In this document: positions 18,476 through 28,398 of the stretch, piece by piece | Layout of the letters: every line of letters starts with the position of its first letter | Position numbering within the stretch: the first letter of the stretch is position 1 | From: Azophilus sp965247035 | GTDB lineage: Bacteria > Pseudomonadota > Gammaproteobacteria > Pseudomonadales > Azotimanducaceae | Reading direction: 5' to 3' | NCBI GenBank assembly: GCA_965247035.1 | Contig: CBDFGJ010000003.1 | Span: 992,001 to 1,056,000, forward strand | Length of the DNA: 64,000 bases | Notes under the pieces: generated by a model | Databases searched by the model: none | What the model was told of the DNA's origin: nothing | Seen by the model: the letters and a program-made list of their open reading frames with translations, nothing else | Position numbers and translations under genes: made by a program

Positions 18476-21202
18476 TTAGTGGGAGGGCTCCGCCAAGGCT
18501 AACAGCGCGGTAAAAAACCGTTCCCGCAGTGGGTCGCAAGCGGTGTCCTTGGGGCCGATTTTGCACCATGCCGCCGCTAGCTCCCTCGGCGTTTTGCGCT
18601 CGACCCGCCGCCCCATCCTGTCCTGCAGGGCTTGCGCCTGAACTTGCAGACGCTCGGCTGCTTCTTCGGGCGGGGATGGAATCCCGGTGTCCAATTCCAC
18701 TGCCAACGTGAGCTTAAGCAACGCCGTCGTGGGGTCGCCCTCGGTGCCTCGGCCGGAGAAAGCCGGGCTTGGTGGGTCGGTTTCGCGCCCGGCCGCCTCG
18801 GCTTGGCTTACTTCGATGTCCCAAGCCTTCAACTGTTCTAGTTCAGTCTTGAGCGCCTTGACGTCCAAGGCCAGCAAGTGCTGATTGTAGGCCCTGGCCA
18901 ACTCATCGAATCGCCTTTCCATCGCCCAACGGCGGCGTTCCGGCAGGGGGATGTCGTCAAGTTGCTCGCGCAGGCGGGGCACAAGAGAGAGGTCAGGGGT
19001 GGGCGCGTCCACAGCGCGTTCGAGTGCCTGGCAGATATCCTCCGCCACGCTTAGGGATGCCGCCGTGCGATGGTCGTCTTGCTGCCGTTTCTCGGCTCGG
19101 GTGGAGAAGATCAGGTCGCATTGCTCGCGGAACTGTTGCCATAGCTTTTGATCGGCGCTGCGCGGCGTGATGCCCACCGAGCGCCAGCGCTGCTGCAGGC
19201 TCTTGATTTCGACCACCTTCGCCTCTAGTTCCTCATCGCTTGCCGCTACTACCTCGGCGTTTGCGAGAAGCTCCTTTTTGGCCGCCAAATTCCGGTCCCA
19301 GGTTTTTTTGACCTCGGCGTGGATCGTCTTTTGCAGCTTCTCGAACCGCGTGCTGAGCGCACGGACTTGCTTGCGGTCCAACGGATGGAGTTGCCGCCAC
19401 TCCTGCCGTGCTTGGCGCATGATTTGTTCCGCGGCCTTCATGTCGGTTTTGCGCCAATCCACGTTGTTGACATAGTCTTCGAGCTGCTCACAGATGCTTC
19501 GGCAGGCGTCGGCGTTTTTGTGGCGAATTTCGTTTTGCTCTGCAAAGTAGGCCCGGCAAGGCCGGAACGCGCACTCGGCCGCTTGGTCGAACTGGCCCTG
19601 AAATACCCGTTCCTTGGCGTTGAAGGGCAGGCCCAAGGCGTTCCAATCGCGCCGTAGCGCCTTGATTCTTTCGGCCTGCTCCTGGAGTTGAATTGGATTG
19701 TCCGCCAAGGCTTGCATGGCCTGCACCAACTCCTCCCGCTTGGCTAGGGTGGCGAATGTCTGCCAACCGCGCAGTTCCTCTACTTGGGCCGAGGCCCGGG
19801 CCATCGCGTTTTTCAAATGCGCGGGCAGGGCCTTAGGCAGAGACTTCTCCAGCCTCCGCGCTGTTGCTAGGGCGGTGCTCGCGTTCTGTAGCCGACCTTC
19901 GGCAATGCTGGCGTCCGTTTCAGCGACCGCATTCTCAACCTGTTCGGCCAACTGCTCCTGCTGCGCACTGGCGGCCTGAGCAAATTGCTGGATGACCGCA
20001 ACTTGGTCAATCGCCTGTTTCAAGACCTCCGACGGCGGCGCCCATTCCGGCCAGCGCACTTGCTCAAGCTTGCGTTCAAGGCGTGTTTTCGTTTGGCTCA
20101 AGCGCCGCTGTTGGCCCCAGATTTCTTGCCAGGCATCCGGCTCCTGCGGCCACTCATCGATCATTTTGGGCACCTCGTTGGTGATGAGGTCGAGGCCTTG
20201 GCAACGCTCCCACGCATCGGCCAGCTCTTGGTATTGATGGCTGACCTGCTCGAAAACTGCGTGCTCGGCTTTGCTCGGTTGGGCTTGGTCCGCCTGGGCC
20301 AGCCATTGGCTGGTGAGGGCGTCGCACTGAGCTTTGAGCGCTGTGAAAGGCGCTCCGGCCGCCAGTTGCATGGCCAATTGCTCCAAACCGGCTAAGAGGT
20401 CGGCAAAACCTCGGCTGGCTGTTGGGGTGGCGGTGTTAAGTGGCGTCTGTTCGTAGTGGGTCAGTTCCAACCAAGGCGTCAAACTCGGCCCCTCAATGCC
20501 ATAGTGGGCCAAGTTCGGCGAACTCGCCGACAAGGCTTCGCAGCAATGCGCAAGCTCCTTTTTCAGTTGAATGATGCGCGGGGATGGATCATCGTCAGCC
20601 GATTTGCTGAGTGTCGCGGCGAGCTCGCCGGCCCGCTCGCTCAAGTCATTGACCGTCTTGCGCAGGGTGCGCAACTGCCCCCGTTCAGCTCTCGCCACTC
20701 GATTGGAGGTTTTGTCCCGATTGCGTGAGCACTTCTCCAAGGCGCTGAGACCCGCCTCGCCGAAACGCCGGATCAGGGCCAGGAGCTCTTCCCGCCAAGG
20801 CCCGGGGCTGCACAGGTAGAGTTCGGCCAGTTCGGTGGGGTCGGTTGCTTCAGAAGCGGCCTGCACTGCGTCGCCGACCGTCTTGGCTCGCTGCATGAGC
20901 ACTTGGCGTATCTTTGGATGGTTGACTTGATGGCCTAGGTCGGTCATGCGCGTGGCGACGGCGGGGGCGAGGTCGGGGTTGTCGAGCAGGGTGCGCAGCA
21001 GCTCTTTGTCCTGCAACTGGGCGATGGCCGCGTTGCGCACTTTTTCGTCGGGACCGCAGCGGGCGAGTTCCGCCAGCTGGTCTTGAATTGCCGCCGCTGT
21101 TTCAGCCGTCAGCGCCTGAATGGCGTCAACACGGTCCCCCGCTCCGCCGGCGGTCAGCGGATCCCGGACCGAGAACAGGCGTGAAAGGAATCTCAACCCC
21201 AT
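18476..21202 (-). CDS. DUF349 domain-containing protein
   Basis: A 908-residue, mostly helical cytoplasmic protein. Several DUF349-type repeats can be recognised by their W-x-x-G signatures, for example RRDWNALGLPFNAKERVFQGQF and RWRSVGITPRSADQKLW. Other parts are Gln/Ala/Glu-rich and probably coiled coil. There is no signal peptide or catalytic motif. Function is not established to my knowledge. It stands alone, with a transposon-like repeat just upstream of its start. Confidence 0.8.
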   Translation of the reverse strand: MGLRFLSRLFSVRDPLTAGGAGDRVDAIQALTAETAAAIQDQLAELARCGPDEKVRNAAIAQLQDKELLRTLLDNPDLAPAVATRMTDLGHQVNHPKIRQVLMQRAKTVGDAVQAASEATDPTELAELYLCSPGPWREELLALIRRFGEAGLSALEKCSRNRDKTSNRVARAERGQLRTLRKTVNDLSERAGELAATLSKSADDDPSPRIIQLKKELAHCCEALSASSPNLAHYGIEGPSLTPWLELTHYEQTPLNTATPTASRGFADLLAGLEQLAMQLAAGAPFTALKAQCDALTSQWLAQADQAQPSKAEHAVFEQVSHQYQELADAWERCQGLDLITNEVPKMIDEWPQEPDAWQEIWGQQRRLSQTKTRLERKLEQVRWPEWAPPSEVLKQAIDQVAVIQQFAQAASAQQEQLAEQVENAVAETDASIAEGRLQNASTALATARRLEKSLPKALPAHLKNAMARASAQVEELRGWQTFATLAKREELVQAMQALADNPIQLQEQAERIKALRRDWNALGLPFNAKERVFQGQFDQAAECAFRPCRAYFAEQNEIRHKNADACRSICEQLEDYVNNVDWRKTDMKAAEQIMRQARQEWRQLHPLDRKQVRALSTRFEKLQKTIHAEVKKTWDRNLAAKKELLANAEVVAASDEELEAKVVEIKSLQQRWRSVGITPRSADQKLWQQFREQCDLIFSTRAEKRQQDDHRTAASLSVAEDICQALERAVDAPTPDLSLVPRLREQLDDIPLPERRRWAMERRFDELARAYNQHLLALDVKALKTELEQLKAWDIEVSQAEAAGRETDPPSPAFSGRGTEGDPTTALLKLTLAVELDTGIPSPPEEAAERLQVQAQALQDRMGRRVERKTPRELAAAWCKIGPKDTACDPLRERFFTALLALAEPSH

Positions 21203-21241
21203 TTTGCGCCAAGCTGCTTTTTCATCGATGAAACTTGTTAA

Positions 21242-21381
21242 GAAACCTCTGAAATATTCGCAGGTTGTTGCAGTGCAACAAGGCTAATTTTTTTGATGAC
21301 GTGTAAGCCATTGAAAATAGGTTATAAATAATCCTAGGCGCCATGTTCATAACCCCTCCTTGGAAGTTCATTAGAGGGTCC
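21242..21381. mobile_element. MITE-like element, copy 1 (140 bp)
   Basis: One of four related short elements in this window. The left end is GAAACCTCTGAA and the right end reads GGACCCTCTAATGAA on the other strand. It is flanked by TTAA on the left and CTAA on the right, both YTAR. Inside are GCAGGTTGTTGCAGTGCAACA (an imperfect hairpin) and an AT-rich core. No transposase is encoded. It sits between the start of the DUF349 gene and the end of cysS; the remaining bases of that gap (21382-21609) show no gene. Confidence 0.8.
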
Positions 21382-21609
21382 CTAATCTTCAATATGTTGA
21401 GGGCCACGCGAAAATCCCTTGTGGATAAGGGGTGCATCAGCCGCGCTCTCGCCTGCCCGTGCGCCCCCATACCCCCTCAACCTTAACGGTTATTATGCTT
21501 GCGTCAGCGACCACGCATATCCGGGCTGAAGCGGGGCCTAAGTCGGTAGGCGGGGCCTTAGAGGGCTTCATTGTCCTGCAAACCCACTTGGATGTGCGGA
21601 AATTGTAAC

Positions 21610-23004
21610 TTAGGAAGCGTGTCTAGTGCGCTTCCACTGCGTGCCGCCCCTGCTGTCCTCAAGCTCAACACCGGCGGCAGCGAGTTCAGTGCGGATGCTG
21701 TCGGCGGTTTGGAAATCCCGTTCTTGACGCGCTTGGTTGCGCTTCGCCAAGAGCACTTCTATTGCGGCTGAAGACAGGCTGGCGGAAGCTTGCGGACCTT
21801 GGAAGTGCTCCTCCGGCGTTTTGCCGAGCAGGCCGAGCAACGAACCGCTTGCCCGCAACTGGCGATGCAGCCGCCGCGCCTGCTTGACGTCGGTCATCTT
21901 GTTCAGCGTCGCGGCCATGGCGTGCAGCGCCGCTAATGCCCTAGGGGTGTTGAGGTCGTCCTTGAGGGCGTTGAACACGGTTTCGTCCGGGGCTTCTTGG
22001 CCGGGGGGCACCTCGACTGGCTTGCGCAGGGCTTGATAGAGGCTGTCCAAGCTGCGGCGGGATTGCCCAAGCAGATCCTCGGACCAGACCAAGGAGGATC
22101 GATAGTGGCCGGACATTAGAGCGTAGCGCAGGGTTTCGCCTGAGTGCTGCTTGAGTAGGTCTCTAATGCTGATGATGTTGCCGAGCGATTTCGACATTTT
22201 GCCTTGACCCAAGGTCAACATGCCGTTGTGCAGCCAATAGTTCACCCAGCGGGGCAGGCCGTAGGCGGCGCGGGACTGGGCCGCCTCGTTCTCGTGGTGG
22301 GGAAAGATCAGGTCCATGCCGCCGCCATGAATGTCGATGTTCTCCCCAAGATGGGTGTGGATCATCGCTGAGCATTCGATGTGCCAACCCGGCCGCCCTC
22401 GTCCCCAAGGGCTGCTCCAGCCGGGCAGTTCGGCGGTGGATGGCTTCCAGAGAACGAAATCCTTGGGGTCCCGCTTGAAGGGCGCCACCTCCACGCGGGC
22501 GCCATCGATCATGTCATTGAGGGAGCGGTGGGAGAGACATCCGTAATTTGGGTCGGCGGGAACGTGGAACAGCACATGGTCGGCGGCTTCGTAGGCGAAG
22601 CCCTTGGCGATCAGGGTCTCGATCATGTCGATGATTTGCGCGATGTGCTCGGTCGCATGGGGCTGCGCATCCGGGCCGAGAACGCCTAGCGCCTCAATGT
22701 CTTCGTTGTAGGCCTCGCTGAAGCGGCGGGTGAGCGCCTCGATGGGCTCGCCGTTGGCGAAGGCTTGGCGGTTGATCTTGTCATCTACGTCGGTGATATT
22801 GGAGACGTACACCACCTTGGGATAGAGGGTTTTCAACAGATGATGCAGCACGTCGAAAACCACCGCCGGCCGGCCGTTGCCGATATGCACGTAGTCATAG
22901 ACGGTGGGCCCGCACACGTACATGGTGACGCGCTCCGGGTCCAGCGGCCGAAAAACCTCCTTGCGGCCGGACAGGCTATTGTGCAGCTTGAGTTCCATGC
23001 TCAT
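21610..23004 (-). CDS. cysS: Cysteinyl-tRNA synthetase
   Basis: A class I synthetase of 464 residues that charges tRNA-Cys. The HIGH-type signature is HIGN at residues 40-43, following CGPTVYDYVH with the zinc-ligand Cys; the KMSKS loop GKMSKSLGN is near residue 270; FPHHENEAAQS is typical. Length is normal. A TTG/ATG-rich start region begins MSMELKLHNSLS; the second Met is also possible. It appears monocistronic on the minus strand. Confidence 0.96.
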   Translation of the reverse strand: MSMELKLHNSLSGRKEVFRPLDPERVTMYVCGPTVYDYVHIGNGRPAVVFDVLHHLLKTLYPKVVYVSNITDVDDKINRQAFANGEPIEALTRRFSEAYNEDIEALGVLGPDAQPHATEHIAQIIDMIETLIAKGFAYEAADHVLFHVPADPNYGCLSHRSLNDMIDGARVEVAPFKRDPKDFVLWKPSTAELPGWSSPWGRGRPGWHIECSAMIHTHLGENIDIHGGGMDLIFPHHENEAAQSRAAYGLPRWVNYWLHNGMLTLGQGKMSKSLGNIISIRDLLKQHSGETLRYALMSGHYRSSLVWSEDLLGQSRRSLDSLYQALRKPVEVPPGQEAPDETVFNALKDDLNTPRALAALHAMAATLNKMTDVKQARRLHRQLRASGSLLGLLGKTPEEHFQGPQASASLSSAAIEVLLAKRNQARQERDFQTADSIRTELAAAGVELEDSRGGTQWKRTRHAS

Positions 23005-23236
23005 CCGTCGCCAATCAACAACACGAGTTCACTGACGGTCCAATGCGACCGGCCTAGTCTGAAGTGGATTGGGCTTGCGGCGCTGACCTGCCGGCGCGTT
23101 AAGCTCGTGCTTGCGCCCATCCCCCGACACGATGATGGAGTCGTGCGCCGACGGCCCGTGCGGCAAACCCACTCGGAACCCAGTCACAATCAGGTCCGCT
23201 CCGTTTAAGGTGATTCCATGAAATGGCATCGCCTCA

Positions 23237-24595
23237 TTAGCGCTTGAACCTGCGCTCAAGGTAGTGAAAAACCGCTCGCATGGCCATGGCTTCGCCGCCG
23301 ACGGGACGGCCTGGACGGGCGCGGACATTGGCGGCCATGAAGTCAAAGTGGGCCCAAGGCAAGCCGTTGGTGAATTTTTGCAGGAAAAGGGCGGCGGTGA
23401 TGGCGCCGCCATAGGGTGAGGGGGCGGAGTTCAGGGTATCCGCCACTTTGCTTTCAAGCAGGTAGTCGTAGGGGCTGTGCAGGGGCAGACGCCAGAGCGG
23501 GTCGTCAACGGCGCGGCCGGCGGCCAGCAGGGCCTCGGCCAAGGCGTCGTCGTTGCAGAACATGGCGGATAGCTCCGCGCCCACGGCGGAGCGGGCGGCA
23601 CCGGTCAGGGTGGCGAAGTCGAGCATGAGGTCTGGCTCGTCTTCAACGCCGCGGGCCAAGGCGTCGCAAAGGATGAGTCGTCCCTCTGCATCGGTGTTGT
23701 CCACTTCCACGCGCAGGCCTTGGTAGGTGTGAATGATGTCGCCTGGGCGATAGGCGTTTCCGGCAATGGCGTTCTCCACCGCCGGAATCAGCAGGCGCAA
23801 TCGAATCGGCAGCGCCTCGGCCATGATGAGCTGGGCTAGGCCAATGGCCGCCGCCGCGCCGCCCATGTCCTTCTTCATGCTCCTCATGCCCTTGGCCGAT
23901 TTGATGTTGAGGCCGCCGCTGTCGAAGCACACGCCTTTCCCGACTAGAGTGACCAGCGGCTCATCATTGTTGCCCCAACTGATGTCGATGAGGCGAGGCG
24001 CATCCTCGGCCGCACGGCCTACCGCATGAATGCTGCGCAAGCCCTCCGCCAAAAGCTCCTGCCCGGTGATGATGCGGCAGGTTGCGTTGTGGGCGTTCGC
24101 CACCTGTGCTGTTTCTTGCGCTAGAACAGTTGGCGTTAGGTCTCCTGCGGGCATGTTGATGAGGTCTCGGACCAAGCGCACGGCGGCGATGAAATTGCCT
24201 AAGCGATCGGCGCGGGCGTCTTTTGGCAGCAATAGTTGAGCCGGTGTCCGCATTTGGTTGCGGTAGCGTGTGAAGGCGTAGCAGCCGAGCCCCCAGCCGA
24301 GCAACTGCACCTCGTCCACAGGCTCCGTGAGCTGGTAGACGCCTTCGCCGAGCCGAAGCGGCAAACCGCCCAAGGTGGCGATGGACGGATTGCCGTTCCA
24401 GCCGGCCGCGACTCGCGGCTGGCCAGGTTGTTGGTTCAGCCAGCAAAAACTTCCGGGCTTGGCTTCAAAACGGTGCTGGCGCACCGAGGCTTGAGCCGCT
24501 TCCGACTGCTTATTCAGCCAGGGGTTGAAGTCGCTAGTGCGAACCAACTCAATGGGGATGGCGTCGGGCGCTTGGGCAAGATATGGATCCGTCAT
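23237..24595 (-). CDS. M17 leucyl aminopeptidase family protein
   Basis: A 452-residue cytosolic metallo-aminopeptidase. The core shows the M17 signatures: VGKGVCFDSGGLNIKSA with metal-binding Asp, KKDMGGAAAA, and NTDAEGRLILCDAL containing the second metal site and catalytic Arg. The start is ATG 24595, overlapping the upstream cupin stop as ATGA; the longer open frame upstream is an artefact running through the cupin gene. It is the last gene of a minus-strand group with lipA and the cupin protein. Confidence 0.9.
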   Translation of the reverse strand: MTDPYLAQAPDAIPIELVRTSDFNPWLNKQSEAAQASVRQHRFEAKPGSFCWLNQQPGQPRVAAGWNGNPSIATLGGLPLRLGEGVYQLTEPVDEVQLLGWGLGCYAFTRYRNQMRTPAQLLLPKDARADRLGNFIAAVRLVRDLINMPAGDLTPTVLAQETAQVANAHNATCRIITGQELLAEGLRSIHAVGRAAEDAPRLIDISWGNNDEPLVTLVGKGVCFDSGGLNIKSAKGMRSMKKDMGGAAAAIGLAQLIMAEALPIRLRLLIPAVENAIAGNAYRPGDIIHTYQGLRVEVDNTDAEGRLILCDALARGVEDEPDLMLDFATLTGAARSAVGAELSAMFCNDDALAEALLAAGRAVDDPLWRLPLHSPYDYLLESKVADTLNSAPSPYGGAITAALFLQKFTNGLPWAHFDFMAANVRARPGRPVGGEAMAMRAVFHYLERRFKR

Positions 24596-25101
24596 CGATG
24601 TGTTTCTCTGGCGCTTAGGGTCGCGTTTTTTCTTTCGAAGTGAGCGGCAATGACCTCGCTGCCCAAGGTGCTGCCGTCGTTGTTGCCGATGGTGATTGCG
24701 GGCCAACGACCATCGGCGAACAGGAACAGCACCGTGGCGCCTTCGGGCCCAGCCACCAAGGGGCCGTAGCCCCGATTGGCCAAGCCTATGCGCACGTCCC
24801 CGGCCTGATGCCAGGTCGCGCCTACCCGTTGCGACCCCTCCAACAGAATTTCCGTGTAGTCGCACTCGTGGGTGTGGGCCTCCACCTTGCAGTTCGGCGG
24901 GTAGTAGACCCTGAACACGGTTGGCGAATCCGCTTCATCCGGCATCCCAACCCGGTACATGCGGGTTCTGATTCCGCTAGGCAGGGTCAGTTCGTCTAGG
25001 TCATCCCAGGAAAACGCCATGTGACCCTTGCGCGAAAGTTCCGCCCGCACCTCGGCATCGGCCTTTTGCCGCTGCTTGACGGATTCCTCATTCATTGCCA
25101 T
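24592..25101 (-). CDS. Cupin-domain protein
   Basis: A 169-residue soluble protein with a single cupin barrel. The first cupin motif is visible as CKVEAHTHECDYTEILLEG, giving a probable His/His/Glu metal site, and a Gly-rich second half follows (AGPEGATVLFLFADG). I do not recognise a specific function; the ligand could be a small sugar or acid. The start overlaps the lipA end by 14 bases and its stop overlaps the aminopeptidase start, so it is probably co-translated with both. Confidence 0.7.
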   Translation of the reverse strand: MAMNEESVKQRQKADAEVRAELSRKGHMAFSWDDLDELTLPSGIRTRMYRVGMPDEADSPTVFRVYYPPNCKVEAHTHECDYTEILLEGSQRVGATWHQAGDVRIGLANRGYGPLVAGPEGATVLFLFADGRWPAITIGNNDGSTLGSEVIAAHFERKNATLSARETHR

Positions 25102-26107
25102 ATCGTCCTTCCTCCGTTGCCCTTGGCCGGGGCACCAATCCCAGGTTGTCCCGGTCCAGCAATCGGTCAGCCCGGTAACTTGAGCGCACCAAGGGGCCTG
25201 CCGCCACCTCGGTGAAGCCGAGCGCGAGGCCGCGCTGCCGATACTGGTCGAATTCCGCTGGCGGCACCCAGCGCTCCACCGGCAGGTGGTTGGCCGTCGG
25301 CCTGAGGTACTGGCCGATTGTCAACAGGTCCACTTGGTGATGGCGCAGATCCGCCATCGCCTGGCCGATTTCAGCCGCGGTTTCGCCTAGGCCGACCATC
25401 AAGCTGGACTTGGTGAGCAGCCCCGGCTGGTGCTGCTTGGCCGCGGCCAGCACGGCCAAGGTCTGATCGTAGCCGGCCCGAGGGTCGCGCACTCGGTGGG
25501 TTAAGCGACGGACCGTCTCCAAATTCTGGGCAAAGACTTCCAAGCCGGCGCTGGCCACCGTCGCTACTGCTTGCTCGTTGCCGCCGAAGTCCGGCGTCAG
25601 CGCTTCCACTGCGGTGGCCGGATTGGTGCGCTTGATGGCGCGAATGCAGGCGGCGTAATGGGCGGCGCCGCCATCGGGCAGGTCATCCCGGTCCACCGAG
25701 GTCAACACGATGTAGCGCAATTGCATCAGCCGCACGGACGCCGCCGCCGCCGCCGGTTCATCGGCATCCAGCCAACCTTGGGGATTGCCCGTGTCGACGG
25801 AGCAAAAGCGGCAGGCCCTAGTGCAGACGCTGCCCATGAGCATGATGGTGGCAGTGCCGTTGCCCCAGCACTCGCCGATGTTGGGGCAGTGCGATTCTTC
25901 ACAAACCGTGGCTAGCCCGTGTGCATGAACGGTCTCCCGCACCGTCTCGTAGCGGGCGCCGCCGCTGAGCCGCACCCGCAGCCAAGGCGGCTTTTTGCCA
26001 CTAGACCGAACGGTGCCGGACGACGCCTTCAGGCCATCCTTGATGGCGCGAAAGCCGTGGGCCGTTTGGTATTTTTGGCCGCTTCTCGCAATCATGTTTG
26101 CAGTCAT
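25088..26107 (-). CDS. lipA: Lipoyl synthase
   Basis: A radical SAM enzyme inserting two sulfurs into octanoyl groups on lipoyl domains. The auxiliary cluster motif CEESHCPNIGEC (CX4CX5C) precedes the SAM cluster motif CTRACRFC, followed by GNPQGWLDADEP and LTSVDRDDLPDGG, all diagnostic. The start is set at ATG 26107, giving 339 residues; another ATG lies 12 bases inside and an upstream one at 26167 would overlap the ABC transporter gene. No strong ribosome binding site marks any of them. lipB is not adjacent. Confidence 0.94.
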   Translation of the reverse strand: MTANMIARSGQKYQTAHGFRAIKDGLKASSGTVRSSGKKPPWLRVRLSGGARYETVRETVHAHGLATVCEESHCPNIGECWGNGTATIMLMGSVCTRACRFCSVDTGNPQGWLDADEPAAAAASVRLMQLRYIVLTSVDRDDLPDGGAAHYAACIRAIKRTNPATAVEALTPDFGGNEQAVATVASAGLEVFAQNLETVRRLTHRVRDPRAGYDQTLAVLAAAKQHQPGLLTKSSLMVGLGETAAEIGQAMADLRHHQVDLLTIGQYLRPTANHLPVERWVPPAEFDQYRQRGLALGFTEVAAGPLVRSSYRADRLLDRDNLGLVPRPRATEEGRYGNE

Positions 26108-26138
26108 GTTTGTATTGTAGCCATAAGGCGGCTTAGAT

Positions 26139-28010
26139 TCAGGTGCGGTGCTGCCCCTTCGGGTCAAAGGGTTGGCGGCGACGGTCGATGTCCTGGAATT
26201 GCAGTGAATGCAGGCGATAATACAGACCGCCCCGGGTCAGCAGTTCTTGGTGGCTTCCGATTTCGGCGATGCGGCCTTGGTCCATCACCAACACACGGTC
26301 CGCCTGCTCAACGGTTTGTAGCCGGTGGGCGATGAGAATGGAGGTGCGAGCGGCCGTGACCTTGCCGAGGGCCTCTTGAATGATGTGCTCGGTTTCAGTG
26401 TCGATGGAGGCGGTGGCCTCGTCGAGCACCAGAATTTCCGGATCGGCCGCAAGCACCCGAGCGAAAGCCAGCAGTTGGCGCTGTCCTTGGGAGAGGTTTT
26501 GGCCGCGTTCGGAAAGCTGGGTGTCGAACCCTTGCGGCAAGGCTTCAATGAAGCCCCGCGCATTGACGGTTTGCGCCGCCTTGACGATCCCTGGCCGCGC
26601 AATGGCGGGGTTGCCGAGGGCGATGTTGTCGGCGATGGAGCCGGAGAAGATATGAAAGTCCTGCAGCACCACGCCAATGCGGCGCCTGAGATCCCGGGTA
26701 TGGATCTGTTTGATGTCGATGCCGTCGAGGAAGATGCAGCCGTCGTCAAAGTCATAGAACCGGCTGAGCAAACGGATCAAGGTGCTTTTGCCGGAGCCGG
26801 TGGGGCCGACGATCGCCAGCTTTTCGCCTGGCGCAATAGAGAAGGATAGATCGCGCAGCACCGGCTCATCGGCCTTGTAGGCGAAGTGCAGGCTTCTGAA
26901 TTCGACCGCTCCGGCGAGGCGCTTGGGCAGCACCGCAGGAGTGCTCGGCTCGTGAATTTTTTCGTCCCAGTCGATGGCTTGAAAGATGCGCTCGCCGCTG
27001 GCCATGGCCCGGAACAGCACGTTGGTCTGCTCCCCCAGCACGACGATGGGGTGTAGCAGCATATCGACGAAGCGGGTGAAAAGCACCACCGCGCCCAGCG
27101 AAAGCTGCTCCTGAATCACCGGTCCTGCGCCGTAGTAGAGGATGACGCCGATGGCGATGTGGGACAGGCTGTCGTTGAGGGCGCCGTAGAGGGTTTCCCA
27201 GCGCGCCGCCGTGCGTTCGTAGCCAAGGTTCTTGGCGTTGATGTCGCGGTATTGAGCTAGATTGCGCTGCTCCCGTCCCGACAGCTGCACCACTTGCAGC
27301 CCGGCTAGGTTTTCCTGCATGTTTTGGTTCAGCGCCGAGACCGCTTGGCGTCCTAGCCGGAACAGCTTGCGGGTGGCGCGGCGGAAGACATAGGTTGCCA
27401 GCCCCATGACCGGCATTGCCAGTAGCAGAATGCCGGTCAGTTCGGCGTCCACCGAAAACATGATGAGCAGAGCTACAAAAAAGGGCACGAATTCGCCGAT
27501 TAGGGCACCAATGCCGCTTAGCAACTCGTAAAGGGCTTCGATGTCGTTGGTCACTCGGGTCATCACCCGACCTACCGCCACATGGTCATAAAAGGAGGCG
27601 GGCCGGGTTTCGAGGTGGCGGAAGAGGTCAAGGCGCAGGTCGCGCAACGCCTTGGTGACCGCACTGGCCAAAGTCATGCGGTGGGCGTGGCCGGTGAACG
27701 CCCAGCCGACTTGCAGGCCGCCGTAGAGAACGCAGGCCGCCGCCAGCGGGTGAGCGCCCAAAACGGCGGACAGCCATTCCACCGTCGCCACCATGCCCAA
27801 GTCCGGAGCGCTGCCATCGGCGCCGCCTTGGATGATGTGGTCGATCACGACGATGGAGATGATGACTGGCAGCAGAACTTGCAGGGTGGATGCGACCAGC
27901 ACCAACAGTCCGCTGGCGGCGACGCTGACCCGGTAGGGCTTAAGCCAGTGCATCAGCCGGCGCAGCAGGTGGAAGTTGAGCATGTTCCCGGACAGGTCCG
28001 CATCGAACAT
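26139..28010 (-). CDS. ABC exporter half-transporter with canonical ATP site
   Basis: A fused membrane-ATPase protein of about 623 residues, resembling the MdlB half of heterodimeric exporters. Six transmembrane helices occupy the first ~330 residues; the ATPase domain has Walker A VGPTGSGKST, the Q-loop VLQDFHIF, a signature region LSQGQRQLLA and Walker B ILVLDEATAS with the catalytic Glu. Starts at 28010 and 28043 are both possible; an even longer frame to 28184 is unlikely. It lies downstream of a second half-transporter on the same strand, 388 bases away. Confidence 0.88.
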   Translation of the reverse strand: MFDADLSGNMLNFHLLRRLMHWLKPYRVSVAASGLLVLVASTLQVLLPVIISIVVIDHIIQGGADGSAPDLGMVATVEWLSAVLGAHPLAAACVLYGGLQVGWAFTGHAHRMTLASAVTKALRDLRLDLFRHLETRPASFYDHVAVGRVMTRVTNDIEALYELLSGIGALIGEFVPFFVALLIMFSVDAELTGILLLAMPVMGLATYVFRRATRKLFRLGRQAVSALNQNMQENLAGLQVVQLSGREQRNLAQYRDINAKNLGYERTAARWETLYGALNDSLSHIAIGVILYYGAGPVIQEQLSLGAVVLFTRFVDMLLHPIVVLGEQTNVLFRAMASGERIFQAIDWDEKIHEPSTPAVLPKRLAGAVEFRSLHFAYKADEPVLRDLSFSIAPGEKLAIVGPTGSGKSTLIRLLSRFYDFDDGCIFLDGIDIKQIHTRDLRRRIGVVLQDFHIFSGSIADNIALGNPAIARPGIVKAAQTVNARGFIEALPQGFDTQLSERGQNLSQGQRQLLAFARVLAADPEILVLDEATASIDTETEHIIQEALGKVTAARTSILIAHRLQTVEQADRVLVMDQGRIAEIGSHQELLTRGGLYYRLHSLQFQDIDRRRQPFDPKGQHRT

Positions 28011-28398
28011 CCGATATTCTCGTCTGGCGGATGCTTGAGCCATCAGAAGACGATTGCGAAAGCCCGACTGACCTTCAAGGCGATGACCTTGAACCTGCTG
28101 CAAGCGGTCAATTGGATCGAGTTGATGGCCGCCCAAGGGCGGGGTCCGTCCGAATTCTCCCGAGACCGCAGGTTCCGGGGCCACGACAGGCCGGAAACCC
28201 GCTCAACACACCCTCGCCAAAACCTTGGAAAACAGGCCAGAATAAGCAGATTCAACTCAATTCGCACCGGTCTCATCAGGATTGCACCCGCTTGCTAGCC
28301 TTGCTTTGCGTACCGGTCGCGTAAAGCGCATTGAAACGATGTGCGCCATTGGGGCGGAGGGTTGGCGGTCTTGATGCGCTGCTTGGCGGAAGCATGGA
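28011..28398. other. Gap between two ABC exporter genes
   Basis: Nearly 390 bases between two genes that would normally be adjacent. No convincing gene or hairpin terminator is seen; part may be a leader of the downstream half-transporter. Confidence 0.35.

Noticed and set aside
21420..21428. Perfect DnaA box TGTGGATAA
   Set aside because: A single box without neighbours, dnaA/dnaN genes or an AT-rich unwinding region; likely chance.
23029..23229. 66-codon minus-strand frame between cysS and the M17 gene
   Set aside because: Reads plausibly in places (GADLIVTGFRVGLPHGP) but has no family match or ribosome site, so not called.
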